DNA of 64,000 nucleotides from an uncultured Woeseia sp. (lineage in GTDB: Bacteria; Pseudomonadota; Gammaproteobacteria; Steroidobacterales; Woeseiaceae). Both the position numbers and the translations under genes were made by a program. The DNA is taken from NCBI GenBank assembly GCA_913031125.1, contig CAJWFK010000008.1, positions 1 through 64,000 on the forward strand, in the 5' to 3' direction. The notes beneath the pieces were generated by a model. The model saw only the letters and a list, made by a program, of their open reading frames with translations, searched no databases and was not told where the DNA came from. Position 1 is the stretch's first letter. Each line of letters opens with the position of its first letter. Shown in pieces: positions 34,587 through 43,661 of the stretch.

Positions 34587-37421
34587 TTAGCTAGTTTCAA
34601 GCAGCCTTTCCTGCTCTTTTGCACGCTTCTCGAATCCTTTTTGCCACTTTGACCGGTGCACAGCCGGAGCGACCTGCACAGCGGTTACCTTATATTCTGG
34701 ACAATTGGTTGCCCAATCGCTGTATTCGGTAGTTACTACATTAGCACCGGTCTCTGGATCGTGAAATGTCGTATAAACAACCCCCGGTTGCACGCGTTCG
34801 GTGATTTTGGCGACCAGCGTAATATCCCCCTTGCGGCTCGCGAGTGATACACGATCACCGTCATTAATACCTCGTGTTTCTGCGTCATGAGGATGTATTT
34901 CGAGGAGGTCGTTTTTGTACCAGATGTTGTTTGGGGTCCTCCGTGTTTGCGCGCCAACGTTGTATTGGGTAAGTATGCGGCCTGTCGTTAACATTAGCGG
35001 AAACCGGCGATTAGTGCGTTCCTTTGTTGGCAGGTAGTCTGTTTCTATGAAAAGCCCTTTCCCGCGCACGAAGCCACCGACGTGCATAATTGGTGTACCC
35101 AATGGTGCTTGCTCGTTACATGGCCATTGAACGCTTCCAACTTCATCCAGTAGCTTGAACGAAACACCCTCAAACGTTGGGGTGAGTTCAGCAATTTCGT
35201 CCATGATCTCGGATTCTGTTTCGTAGTGCATTGGATAGCCCATGGCTTGTGCGATTTCTTGCGTAATCAGCCATTCAGCTTTGCCTTGGCGCGGTTTCAT
35301 AACAGGCCGCACGCGATTAATACGGCGCTCGGCATTAATAAAGGTGCCGTCCTTCTCAAGGAATGACGTGCCTGGAAGAAATACATGAGCGAACTTCGCG
35401 GTCTCATTCAAAAATAGGTCCTGAACTACGACACATTCCATATTAGATAGTGCTTCTTCAACATGCTGGGTATTTGGATCCGATTGAGCGATGTCTTCAC
35501 CCTGGATGTACATTCCCTTAAAATCACCAGCCACTGCTGCGTCGAACATATTTGGTATGCGGTAGCCAGGTTCTGGGTCCAGTACTGTGTCCCAGTGTTT
35601 TTCAAATCGACCGCGGACTTCGTCGTCTCCCACTGGACGATAACCCGGCAGTTCATGCGGGAAGGACCCTACATCACAAGAACCTTGGACATTGTTTTGA
35701 CCGCGCAAAGGACTCACTCCTACCCCAGAACGGCCGATGTTACCAGTCGCCATGGCAAGGTTCGCCATCCCCATTACCATTGTTGACCCTTGGCTATGCT
35801 CTGTGACACCTAAGCCATAGTAGATGGCCCCATTTTTTGCTTTAGCATAGAGACGAGCCGCCTCATAGATATGCTGTACTGGAACTCCGGTAATCTGGGA
35901 TACCATCTCTGGCGAGTTCTCAGTCTTTAGAATTTGTTTTTTCCAAGACTCGAAAGATTCAATATCGCATCTGTCATCGATATAACTTTGATCAATTAGG
36001 CCTTCCTTAATTGCAACATGCGCAAGGGTGTTAATCATCGGTACATTGGTACCCGGCAGCAGCGGCAGATGGAATGCTGCCTCAATATGCGGTGTGCGGA
36101 CGAGGTCTATTTTCCGTGGGTCCAATACAATCAGTTGCGCACCTTTACGCAAGACTTGTTTCATTTGCGATGCGAAGACGGGGTGTCCTGCCGTTGGATT
36201 AGCACCGATGAGCAGAATGACATCAGCATCTTTTACGCTTTCAAACGGCTGTGTGCCGGCAGATGTGCCCAGTGTTTGTTTTAGTCCGTATCCTGTTGGG
36301 GAGTGGCAGACGCGGGCGCAAGTATCCACATTGTTATTGCCGAACGCGGCCCTTACCAACTTTTGCACTACATAAATTTCCTCAATCGCGCAACGAGAAG
36401 ATGTAATGCCGCCGACGGCTTTACGACCATATGTCTGCTGTATTTCATTAAATCGTTTTGCTGTGTGCTGAATCGCTTCATCCCAAGATACTTTGCGCCA
36501 CGGATCACTAATATTGTCGCGGACCATAGGATCCATAACGCGTTCCTTATGAGTCGCATAGCCCCAGGCAAAGCGGCCCTTTACACAACTATGACCTTGG
36601 TTGGCCCCTCCATCTTTCCACGGGGTCATCCGAACTACTTGGTCACCTTTCATGTCCGCTTTAAAAGAACAACCGACACCACAGTAGGCACAGGTTGTAA
36701 GAACGCTGTGATCTGGCTGACCATTATCGATGATAGATTTTTCCATCAATGTTGCGGTCGGACATGCCTGTACGCAAGCACCGCAAGATACACATTCAGA
36801 ATCAAAAAAGTTTTCCCCGATACTGGCGGACACCTTTGAATCGAAGCCACGCCCCTCAATCGTAAGCGCGAACGTGCCTTGTATTTCATCGCAGGCCCTC
36901 ACACAGCGCGAACAAACGATACATTTCGATGGATCAAAGGAAAAATATGGGTTGCTTTCGTCTATTTCCGCAATAAGGTGATTCTCACCGTCAAATCCAT
37001 AACGGACATCGCGAAGACCCACAGCACCAGCCATGTCCTGTAGCTCGCAGTCACCATTCGCTGAGCAAGTGAGACAGTCCAGCGGGTGATCGGATATATA
37101 AAGTTCCATGACGTTTCGCCGTAACTTGGCAAGGGCGTCTGTTTGAGTGCTGATTTTCATACCCGGTTCGACAGGCGTCGTGCAGGAGGCTGGAAATCCT
37201 TTGCGGCCTTCTATCTCTACCAGGCATAGTCGACACGACCCGAAAGGCTTTAGGCTATCTGTAGCACATAGTTTTGGAATGTCCACACCAGATTCGCGCG
37301 CCGCCCGCAGGATTGTACTTTCCGCTTTGACTGTAGCTGGCAGCCCATCAATCTCTACTTCTACCATTTCTTCTTTCGTAGAAGGCAGTGTTCCGAGGTC
37401 TGGTTGTCGGGTTGGGTTCAT
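34587..37421 (-). CDS. fdsA: NAD-dependent formate dehydrogenase alpha subunit
   Basis: Catalytic Mo/W-bis-MGD subunit of the soluble formate dehydrogenase, formate to CO2, 944 aa. Cofactor sites in order: 2Fe-2S (CRLCLVEIEGRKGFPASC near 57-75), His-Cys 4Fe-4S (HPLDCLTCSANGDC near 115), two ferredoxin-type 4Fe-4S (CIVCSRCVRAC, CVSCGACVQAC, 170-225), 4Fe-4S of the catalytic domain (CAYCGVGC near 250). The active site is CARVCHSPTGYG near 378, so Cys, not selenocysteine, binds the metal. ATG overlaps the fdsB stop by four bases. Last gene of the fdhD-fdsG-fdsB-fdsA operon; no fdsD follows. Confidence 0.95.
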   Translation of the reverse strand: MNPTRQPDLGTLPSTKEEMVEVEIDGLPATVKAESTILRAARESGVDIPKLCATDSLKPFGSCRLCLVEIEGRKGFPASCTTPVEPGMKISTQTDALAKLRRNVMELYISDHPLDCLTCSANGDCELQDMAGAVGLRDVRYGFDGENHLIAEIDESNPYFSFDPSKCIVCSRCVRACDEIQGTFALTIEGRGFDSKVSASIGENFFDSECVSCGACVQACPTATLMEKSIIDNGQPDHSVLTTCAYCGVGCSFKADMKGDQVVRMTPWKDGGANQGHSCVKGRFAWGYATHKERVMDPMVRDNISDPWRKVSWDEAIQHTAKRFNEIQQTYGRKAVGGITSSRCAIEEIYVVQKLVRAAFGNNNVDTCARVCHSPTGYGLKQTLGTSAGTQPFESVKDADVILLIGANPTAGHPVFASQMKQVLRKGAQLIVLDPRKIDLVRTPHIEAAFHLPLLPGTNVPMINTLAHVAIKEGLIDQSYIDDRCDIESFESWKKQILKTENSPEMVSQITGVPVQHIYEAARLYAKAKNGAIYYGLGVTEHSQGSTMVMGMANLAMATGNIGRSGVGVSPLRGQNNVQGSCDVGSFPHELPGYRPVGDDEVRGRFEKHWDTVLDPEPGYRIPNMFDAAVAGDFKGMYIQGEDIAQSDPNTQHVEEALSNMECVVVQDLFLNETAKFAHVFLPGTSFLEKDGTFINAERRINRVRPVMKPRQGKAEWLITQEIAQAMGYPMHYETESEIMDEIAELTPTFEGVSFKLLDEVGSVQWPCNEQAPLGTPIMHVGGFVRGKGLFIETDYLPTKERTNRRFPLMLTTGRILTQYNVGAQTRRTPNNIWYKNDLLEIHPHDAETRGINDGDRVSLASRKGDITLVAKITERVQPGVVYTTFHDPETGANVVTTEYSDWATNCPEYKVTAVQVAPAVHRSKWQKGFEKRAKEQERLLETS

Positions 37422-38935
37422 TTATTAAAATCCTCTGGGAAATATTTTAGCGCACTTCGCACAGGAAATGGTGTCATTCCGCCCATTGCACATAATGATC
37501 CATCTATCATCGTGTCGCATAACTCATTGAGAAGGTTAATATTATTAGTTCGATCTTCGTTATCCAAGATACGATCTATCACCTCAACGCCACGTATTGA
37601 ACCAATGCGGCAGGGCGTACATTTACCGCAGGACTCGATCGCGCAGAATTCCATCGCAAAGCGTGCTTGGGCAGCCATGTCCACAGTATCGTCAAAAACG
37701 ACAATGCCACCGTGGCCGATCATTGCTCCAATTTCAATAAATGCCTCGTAATCTAAATGCGTGTCCAATTGCTCCGCTGTCAGGTATGCGCCAAGTGGCC
37801 CCCCTATTTGCACGGCACGAATCGGCCTGCCGCTGGCGGTACCGTCCCCAAAATCCTCGATCAATTCGCGAACGCTAAGACCAAACGCTTTTTCCACAAG
37901 GCCACCATTTTTGATGTTTCCAGCGAGTTGGAACGCCAACGTGCCTTTTGAGCGATTGACACCGAATTCGCTATAACTTGTGCTGCCGCGCGAGAGAATC
38001 AATGGGACGGAAGCAAGAGTGACCACATTATTTACGACAGTTGGTTTGCCAAATAATCCCTCAATAGCGGGTAATGGAGGTTTATAGCGGATGATTCCCG
38101 CTTTACCTTCGAGGCTATCAAGCATGGCAGTTTCTTCACCACAGACATAAGAGCCAGCACCAAGATGAACGTCGATCTCGAAATCAAAGCCACTTCCTTG
38201 TATGTCTTTACCTAGCCACCCTGCATCTCTAACAGCCTTCAATGCTTTGTCAAAAATACGTTTCGTGAGTGGATATTCGGAACGCAGGTATATGTAACCC
38301 TTATTCGCTCCAACGGCATAGCCGGCAATCATCATCCCTTCAATGAGCGACATTGGATCACTTTCCATTAAGATACGATCTGAGAAAGTTCCGCTGTCAC
38401 CCTCATCAGCATTACACGTAATATATTTTTGTGCGTTCTCTGTATCGGCAACTGTTTTCCACTTGATACCCGTAGGAAACCCGGCACCACCGCGGCCTCG
38501 GAGCCCGGACGCTAGAACCTCTTCAATTACGTATTTAGGGCCCTTGTCCAAGGCTATTTTTAAGCCGTCGAAGCCTTGATGTGTTGTGTAGTCATCAACC
38601 GATAGTGGATCGATGATCCCGCACCGCACAAATGTCCATCTTTCCTGCTTAGAAAGAAAGGGTATTTCTTCGGTTGGTCCTAGTTTGAGGGGATGACTTC
38701 CACCATTTAGGAATCCGGACTCAAAAAGTGAATCCACATCGTCCTTAGTGACAGGACCATATGCAATGCGTTGTTCATTGACTTCAACTTCGACCAACGG
38801 CTCCAGCCATGTCGCACCCCGGGACCCATTACGCACAACATTTACATCGGGCAACTCGCTGATTTTGTTTGCAACATCATGTGCGCCTAAGGAAACGGCA
38901 GCAGTTTCTCGGGGGACGAAGACGGTGATTTTCAT
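37418..38935 (-). CDS. fdsB: NAD-dependent formate dehydrogenase beta subunit
   Basis: 505 aa from ATG 38935, five bases after the fdsG stop. NuoF-like: a short ferredoxin-like N-terminal thiol domain, then the FMN/NADH fold with LRGRGGAGFPTGIKW near 165, CNADEGDSGTFSDR near 195 and GAGSYVCGEETAML near 280. The C-terminal 4Fe-4S site is ESCGKCTPCRIG near 450. Transfers electrons from the alpha subunit to NAD+. Cytoplasmic. Confidence 0.95.
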   Translation of the reverse strand: MKITVFVPRETAAVSLGAHDVANKISELPDVNVVRNGSRGATWLEPLVEVEVNEQRIAYGPVTKDDVDSLFESGFLNGGSHPLKLGPTEEIPFLSKQERWTFVRCGIIDPLSVDDYTTHQGFDGLKIALDKGPKYVIEEVLASGLRGRGGAGFPTGIKWKTVADTENAQKYITCNADEGDSGTFSDRILMESDPMSLIEGMMIAGYAVGANKGYIYLRSEYPLTKRIFDKALKAVRDAGWLGKDIQGSGFDFEIDVHLGAGSYVCGEETAMLDSLEGKAGIIRYKPPLPAIEGLFGKPTVVNNVVTLASVPLILSRGSTSYSEFGVNRSKGTLAFQLAGNIKNGGLVEKAFGLSVRELIEDFGDGTASGRPIRAVQIGGPLGAYLTAEQLDTHLDYEAFIEIGAMIGHGGIVVFDDTVDMAAQARFAMEFCAIESCGKCTPCRIGSIRGVEVIDRILDNEDRTNNINLLNELCDTMIDGSLCAMGGMTPFPVRSALKYFPEDFNK

Positions 38936-38939
38936 TGCA

Positions 38940-39407
38940 TTAGTCTCTGCACATATCGATGAGGACATCTAGTTTGTCAGGGTCTACACGCCCATACACC
39001 TTTTCGTCAATCATCACAGCCGGAGAGCAAGCACAGTTACCAAGACAGAACACGGGCTCGAGGGATATCCCACCATCCTCAGTGGTTTCATGCAGCGCAA
39101 CCTCCAACCTTTTTTCAGCATGAGCGGTTAATGACCGGCTCCCCATCGCTTGACACGCTTCTGCCTGACAAATTTTAACGATATGTCTACCTGGTTTGGT
39201 TGTTCGAAAGTCATGGTAAAAACTTACAACTCCATGGACATCGGCACGAGATATATTCAGTTCATCCGCTATCTGTCGGATAGCCTCTTTGTGGATAAAA
39301 CCATATCGCTTTACAAATGCATGTAGTACCTGCACCAATAACTCGGGCTTACCCCCAAATTGATTGATTATTTCCGATCCGATAGCGTTGTCGTATTTGG
39401 TTGCCAT
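38940..39407 (-). CDS. fdsG: NAD-dependent formate dehydrogenase gamma subunit
   Basis: 155 aa NuoE-like thioredoxin-fold 2Fe-2S protein. The cluster Cys are in KICQAEACQAMGS near residue 85 and CLGNCACSPAVMI near residue 125. The HKEAIRQIADELNISRADVHGVVSFYHDF segment is typical. It lies between fdhD and fdsB in one tight operon. Confidence 0.95.
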   Translation of the reverse strand: MATKYDNAIGSEIINQFGGKPELLVQVLHAFVKRYGFIHKEAIRQIADELNISRADVHGVVSFYHDFRTTKPGRHIVKICQAEACQAMGSRSLTAHAEKRLEVALHETTEDGGISLEPVFCLGNCACSPAVMIDEKVYGRVDPDKLDVLIDMCRD

Positions 39408-39411
39408 TACT

Positions 39412-40254
39412 CTAATTTATTCTTTCTTGACCAGCGTAAATGTTGAAGTCGCCATCTCGTAAAAACCCCACCAGAGTCATTCCAAACTCTTTTGCTGCTT
39501 CAACAGCTAGGCTGGAAGGTGCGCCAACAGCTGCGAGTAACGGAATTCCTGCGACTAGCGTTTTTTGTATTAATTCAAAGCTCGCGCGCCCTGATACAAA
39601 CAAGCCCAGATTTTTACCTAACGAAATATCTTTCTGCAACAATTTACCAATAACCTTATCGGTCGCATTATGCCGTCCGACATCTTCCCGGACGATAGAT
39701 ATTTCACCATCCGAACCGAAAATTGCAGCCGCGTGAAGTCCTCCGGTTTCTGAAAAAACAGGTTGGCGGGCCCTTACAAGCTCCGGGATACGCAATAACA
39801 TGTCTGTAGCGAACGCTGTGCCGACTTTTGTAAAACTATTTTGGCCTTCAACGCGCAGCGCATCCAGCGATGCTTTTCCGCAAACACCGCAGCTTGAAGT
39901 TGTATAAAAATGTCTCTCTAGTCGGTCGAGCTTCAAATCGACAGCATCCGACATTTCCACACGCAAAATATTTTGTAACCCACTACTGACTCCTGGTTGC
40001 CCCACATGTTTGGTAGAAACCACATCATCAGTAGATTTGATAATGCCTTCCGTAAACAAAAAGCCGAGTGCAAGCTCAGTATCATGGCCTGGTGTCCGCA
40101 TCGTAATGGAAATCGATTTTGCAGCGGCACCGGTTGCCGCTGCAGAACTAACTTGGATTTCGAGTGGTTCTTCGACAGCAACATAGTCCATTGTTTGCCG
40201 CTTCCCTGAGCTGCAAGCTTTTTCAATATGAAACTGGCGACTTAATTCGGACAT
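39412..40254 (-). CDS. fdhD: Formate dehydrogenase sulfurtransferase FdhD
   Basis: 280 aa; carries sulfur from IscS to the Mo-cofactor of formate dehydrogenase. Marks: PLEIQV near residue 30, MRTPGHDTELALGFLFTEGII near 52, the Cys pair SSCGVCGKASLD near 120, and REDVGRHNATDKV near 190. First gene of the fds operon, which is unusual order compared with fdsGBACD arrangements where the FdhD homologue (fdsC) is behind fdsA. Divergent from HiPIP over a 240-base region. Confidence 0.95.
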   Translation of the reverse strand: MSELSRQFHIEKACSSGKRQTMDYVAVEEPLEIQVSSAAATGAAAKSISITMRTPGHDTELALGFLFTEGIIKSTDDVVSTKHVGQPGVSSGLQNILRVEMSDAVDLKLDRLERHFYTTSSCGVCGKASLDALRVEGQNSFTKVGTAFATDMLLRIPELVRARQPVFSETGGLHAAAIFGSDGEISIVREDVGRHNATDKVIGKLLQKDISLGKNLGLFVSGRASFELIQKTLVAGIPLLAAVGAPSSLAVEAAKEFGMTLVGFLRDGDFNIYAGQERIN

Positions 40255-40326
40255 TGACTTACCGTAAAGTTGTATGGCGTGGAGTATATCGCGATCAGTT
40301 GTTTTGACTAAGGAAGAGTTTAAATT

Positions 40327-40354
40327 TGATGGTTATTGTTTTTACAAACCATCA
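40327..40354. promoter_or_regulatory. 8-bp inverted repeat in the fdhD/HiPIP divergent region
   Basis: TGATGGTT (40327-40334) pairs perfectly with AACCATCA (40347-40354) over a 12-base spacer. It sits 73 bases upstream of fdhD and 141 upstream of the HiPIP start. A near -10-like TATACT on the minus strand at 40288-40283 lies between it and fdhD. Operator role inferred. Confidence 0.4.
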
Positions 40355-40363
40355 GTGTAACTA

Positions 40364-40397
40364 GTTGAGAATTATGCAAATAGGAACAATTCTCAAC
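40364..40397. promoter_or_regulatory. 10-bp perfect inverted repeat in the fdhD/HiPIP divergent region
   Basis: GTTGAGAATT (40364-40373) pairs with AATTCTCAAC (40388-40397) across 14 bases. The spacing and length suit a dimeric regulator site better than a terminator: there is no following U tract, and neither flanking gene ends here. No regulator gene is nearby. Confidence 0.45.
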
Positions 40398-40494
40398 AAC
40401 TAAAATAGCTACGAGATGCATGTAAATTGTTTTAAGATACGCGTCGTTAAAAAGTCACGAGCACGAACCGTTTAAAAGATAAAAGGAGAACCCC

Positions 40495-40818
40495 TTGAAG
40501 AATATTGCTAGGCGTAAGTTTATGCACCTGTCGGCTGCGGCTGTAGCTGGGTTAGTTGTTGTTCCTAGTCGCGAGGCTAAAAGTCAGGATATGCCGATGC
40601 TTGCAGAAAGTGACCCTGTCGCACAGTCACTCAAGTACACACACGATGCAAATGCCGTTGATCCGGCTTCCAGAGCAAATCCGGCGGCCGAACAAAATTG
40701 CTCCAACTGTGCCCTGATTCAGGGAGATGAGGGAGCGACTTGGCGGCCGTGCCAAATTTTCCCTGGAAAGCTAGTTAACAACAATGGATGGTGTGCTGTG
40801 TGGGCTCCAAAGGCTTGA
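40495..40818 (+). CDS. High-potential iron-sulfur protein (HiPIP) with Tat signal
   Basis: 107 aa. The start is TTG with AAGGAG about five bases upstream. It begins MKNIARRKFMHLS, a twin-arginine signal followed by an Ala-rich hydrophobic stretch. The mature part has the four-Cys 4Fe-4S pattern NCSNC, WRPCQIFPGK, GWCAVWAPKA (C-x2-C-x13-C-x13-C). HiPIPs are periplasmic one-electron carriers with high potential, and can donate to terminal oxidases. The divergent formate dehydrogenase is cytoplasmic and NAD-linked, so a direct link is not implied. Confidence 0.92.
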   Translation: MKNIARRKFMHLSAAAVAGLVVVPSREAKSQDMPMLAESDPVAQSLKYTHDANAVDPASRANPAAEQNCSNCALIQGDEGATWRPCQIFPGKLVNNNGWCAVWAPKA

Positions 40819-40859
40819 ATAAACAGCAATCAGTTGCTTCTCCAAGGGGGAAATAGAAA

Positions 40860-42044
40860 TTGTTCGAGCAACTCACTCTAAAACCCGCTGACAGCATACT
40901 TAAATTAATTGCTGAGCACCGAGACGACCCTAGGGCTGAGAAGGTAGATTTGGGTGTTGGTGTGTATCGCGATAGTTTAGGTAGTACACCCATAATGAGA
41001 TCTGTAAAAAAGGCGGAGCACTGGCTAGTTGGAAGTCAGGCGAGCAAGGCCTACTTAGGTTCTCGTGGCGATGCGGTATTTTGCGAAGCAATCCAACAGA
41101 TGATGTTCGGGCACGAGTCGGTAAGCGATGGCAGAATTTCCACCATACAGTCACCAGGTGGCTCCGGAGCGTTGCGTATTGCTGCGCAGGTGATTCTGCG
41201 GGCAAATCCGAAGGCGACTATGTGGGTTAGTGACCCGACTTGGGACAATCACGTACCATTGCTTGGCGAAGCTGGCGTCAATCTTCGTTCGCACACTTAC
41301 TACGATAGACAAAAAAACACTATCCGATTTGATGGGATGTTGGAGGCATTAAAGGAATCTGTGCCTGGTGATCTTATCCTATTGCACGGGTGTTGCCACA
41401 ACCCAACTGGTATGGATTTATCTATTGAGCAATGGAATCGAATTGCTGAATTTGTTGAGGAAAGAAAGTTGATTCCATTTATTGACCTCGCTTACCAAGG
41501 ATTTGCAGAGGGTCTTGAAGAAGATAGATATGGGGTTAAAGTTATGTATGAACGTGTACCAGAGTTAGTTGTTACTCAATCATGCTCCAAAAATTTTGGC
41601 CTCTATAGAGATCGTGTCGGCGCACTTTCAATGGTTGCAGCTGACGGACCGTTAGCTGAGATTATGGATAGTCAGGTTTTATCCGCAGTTAGAACTATGT
41701 ATTCAGTGCCACCTGACCATGGTGCGGCTGTGGTGTCAAAGATTATCAATGATGCTGAACTCAAGTCAGAGTGGCTGGCTGAATTGTCAGCAATTCGGAC
41801 ACGTCTAAAGCAAATGCGTAAGCTGCTGGTTGAGGAGCTTTATAGAACTGCACCCACCAAGGATTTCTCGCACATTGAACGAACGACAGGTATGTTCTGC
41901 TACCTCGGTGTATCGGCCGAGCAGGTCGTCCTGTTAAAACAAGATCACGGGGTCTACCTTCTTGATTCTGGGCGCATTAATGTATGTGGTATTACCGAAA
42001 GCAATGTCCAATACTTAGCGGAGTCAATTGCTTCCGTTATTTAG
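40860..42044 (+). CDS. Aromatic/aspartate aminotransferase (class I)
   Basis: 394 aa, AspC/TyrB-like PLP enzyme. The start is TTG-TTC-GAG, giving the usual (M)FEQL N terminus. Seen: DLGVGVYRD near residue 32, LGSRGD near 65, SPGGSGALR near 102, HGCCHNPTGMD near 182, and the PLP lysine in SCSKNFGLYRDRVGA near 240, plus SGRINVCGI near 370. Transfers amino groups between Asp/aromatic amino acids and 2-oxoglutarate. It lies 41 bases behind the HiPIP gene and 47 before the PhyH gene. Exact specificity cannot be read off. Confidence 0.93.
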   Translation: MFEQLTLKPADSILKLIAEHRDDPRAEKVDLGVGVYRDSLGSTPIMRSVKKAEHWLVGSQASKAYLGSRGDAVFCEAIQQMMFGHESVSDGRISTIQSPGGSGALRIAAQVILRANPKATMWVSDPTWDNHVPLLGEAGVNLRSHTYYDRQKNTIRFDGMLEALKESVPGDLILLHGCCHNPTGMDLSIEQWNRIAEFVEERKLIPFIDLAYQGFAEGLEEDRYGVKVMYERVPELVVTQSCSKNFGLYRDRVGALSMVAADGPLAEIMDSQVLSAVRTMYSVPPDHGAAVVSKIINDAELKSEWLAELSAIRTRLKQMRKLLVEELYRTAPTKDFSHIERTTGMFCYLGVSAEQVVLLKQDHGVYLLDSGRINVCGITESNVQYLAESIASVI

Positions 42045-42091
42045 TGGTAAATGACAAATCTCAAACATGCTCCGTGAATGGTAATTAGAAA

Positions 42092-42922
42092 TTGTTCGCA
42101 CTGAATCAAGATGATCTTAAAAAATATAGAGTGGATGGTATCGTCCATTTGAAGGGTGCGTTTGAAGAGAAGTGGCTATCGCTATTGAGGCAGGGTCTGG
42201 AAAAAAATATGCGAATGCCCAGTCCTCGATTTGAAGGTCGTGATTTGGGGGGAGGGAAAGGCCGGTATTGCGAAGATTTTTGGATATGGTCTCTGATACC
42301 GGAGTTTGAAACCTTTGTAAGGAGCTCCCCGGCTGCAAACATTGCTGCTCAGCTGATGTGTGCTAAACGTATCAATCTGGTTATGGATAACTGGTTTGTT
42401 AGAGAAGCAGGTGCGAAATGCGGAGCACCATGGCATCACGATATTTCTTATTTTGATTTCGAAGGCACGATGGGCGTGATTTGGATTCCATTGGAAAATC
42501 AAACTAACAGTATTGAATTTGTCCGTGGCTCACACTTGTGGAATCGGTTATTTATGCGTGTCTGGTTTAAAGATCATCAGCCTGCCGCTCCCTCACAATT
42601 GGTTAACGGAAAGCTTTATGAGGAGCCGATAGACGTTAATGCGGATCGAAAAAAATTCGACATTGTTTCATTCGACATGGCCGAAGGTGATTGCTTGTTC
42701 TTCGATATCCGGACTTTACATGGTTCACCAGCAACGGCCTTGCCAAAGCAATCACAGAGCCGTTACACACTCCGTTTGGCCTCCGAGGATACAATAATTC
42801 AATATCGTGGTGACTGGGCAAAGGCTGAGCGACGTGTATTTGAAGAGTTTGGTCATCGTGATGGCGACGAATTGAATAGCGATTTCTTCCCAGCTTTATG
42901 GCCGGCTTCAGGCACAGGCTAA
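42092..42922 (+). CDS. PhyH-family Fe(II)/2-oxoglutarate dioxygenase
   Basis: 276 aa of the phytanoyl-CoA dioxygenase superfamily. Metal site: HHD in GAPWHHDISYFD near residue 117, and the distal His in RTLHGSP near residue 210. A 2-oxoglutarate-binding Arg is likely in SRYTLRLASED. The start is TTG with the same TAGAAATTGTTCG context as the aminotransferase gene. The substrate is unknown; family members hydroxylate lipids, ectoine and many small metabolites. Stop overlaps the convergent DUF192 stop by four bases. Confidence 0.87.
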   Translation: MFALNQDDLKKYRVDGIVHLKGAFEEKWLSLLRQGLEKNMRMPSPRFEGRDLGGGKGRYCEDFWIWSLIPEFETFVRSSPAANIAAQLMCAKRINLVMDNWFVREAGAKCGAPWHHDISYFDFEGTMGVIWIPLENQTNSIEFVRGSHLWNRLFMRVWFKDHQPAAPSQLVNGKLYEEPIDVNADRKKFDIVSFDMAEGDCLFFDIRTLHGSPATALPKQSQSRYTLRLASEDTIIQYRGDWAKAERRVFEEFGHRDGDELNSDFFPALWPASGTG

Positions 42923-43389
42923 TCCAGTAGCAGCACGCGACTACTAGTGTCTATGGACAATTCCTCGGCCGTGCCCCCATTTAGTTCAAGTACGTAATTA
43001 ACTTCGGCCGCAGAGCGCCGTGAGATCAATGTATGTGGTTCTGCGTTTTTGTGGATATTAACTATCTGGCCAGCGGTGTCAAAGAAAACAATATCTAAAG
43101 GGATATACGTGTTTTTCATCCAGATCGAAAGAATCCGGCTTGTAGGATATATAAACAACATACCAGTAAATTTTGGTAGATTCTGCACAAACATCAGGCC
43201 ACGGCGTCGTTGTTCGCTTGTGACTGCAAGGTAAACATCAAAGCGGTAGCAGGCGTGTTCATTTGCCGAGATGAGTAGGATCGATTTATCAAATGCCTCG
43301 TCAACTGTGTCTGCGTAATCGTAATTCGACGTTTGCGCAGATAGGCATAGCCATAACACTAGTATTGAGATGATCCGCCAAGTTTTCAT
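42919..43389 (-). CDS. Exported DUF192-family protein
   Basis: 156 aa with a Sec signal peptide (WRIISILVLWLCLSAQT). The mature domain is DUF192: FDVYLAVTSEQRRRGLMFVQNLP near residue 50, GMLFIYP, SIWMKNTYIPLDIVFFD near 87, and AAEVNYVLELNGG near 126. Function of the family is unknown. Convergent with the PhyH gene and divergent from moxR. Confidence 0.9.
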   Translation of the reverse strand: MKTWRIISILVLWLCLSAQTSNYDYADTVDEAFDKSILLISANEHACYRFDVYLAVTSEQRRRGLMFVQNLPKFTGMLFIYPTSRILSIWMKNTYIPLDIVFFDTAGQIVNIHKNAEPHTLISRRSAAEVNYVLELNGGTAEELSIDTSSRVLLLD

Positions 43390-43661
43390 TTAGACAGTTG
43401 CGATCCAGCGTTTCAATAAAGCTTTTATACTTTTGAGGAAGTTCCTTAATGTTAAACCCCAGTATACGGAGGTCTGGTTGAAGATTCTTGTCGTAAAGTA
43501 CTTCGCTTTGTGATGTAAATTAAATGGCCTAACACCTTAATTCAAAGCATCCGAAGCCATTACTGATAGCACTAGATCGAAATAAAAATGCCCTAAGCAG
43601 TTGGACTCGTTGCTTATCACCACTACAATGACACGCCTTTTGCTGTCGGAGTGATTGAATA
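43390..43661. other. Divergent intergenic region, DUF192 / moxR
   Basis: 272 bases with no supported gene; no frame shows a convincing small protein. It must hold promoters for both neighbours. GGAG at about 43648 may be the moxR ribosome-binding site, although it is 12 bases from the ATG. I see no strong inverted repeat. Confidence 0.5.

Noticed and set aside
36280-36310. Selenocysteine in formate dehydrogenase
   Set aside because: The active-site position reads Cys in ARVCHSPT and the frame has no in-frame stop there.
36303-36839. A 178-codon plus-strand open frame inside fdsA
   Set aside because: Antisense to the conserved Fe-S and MGD part of fdsA; no signals of a real gene.
40364-40397. 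Rho-independent terminator
   Set aside because: The hairpin loop is 14 bases, no U tract follows, and both flanking genes start rather than end here.
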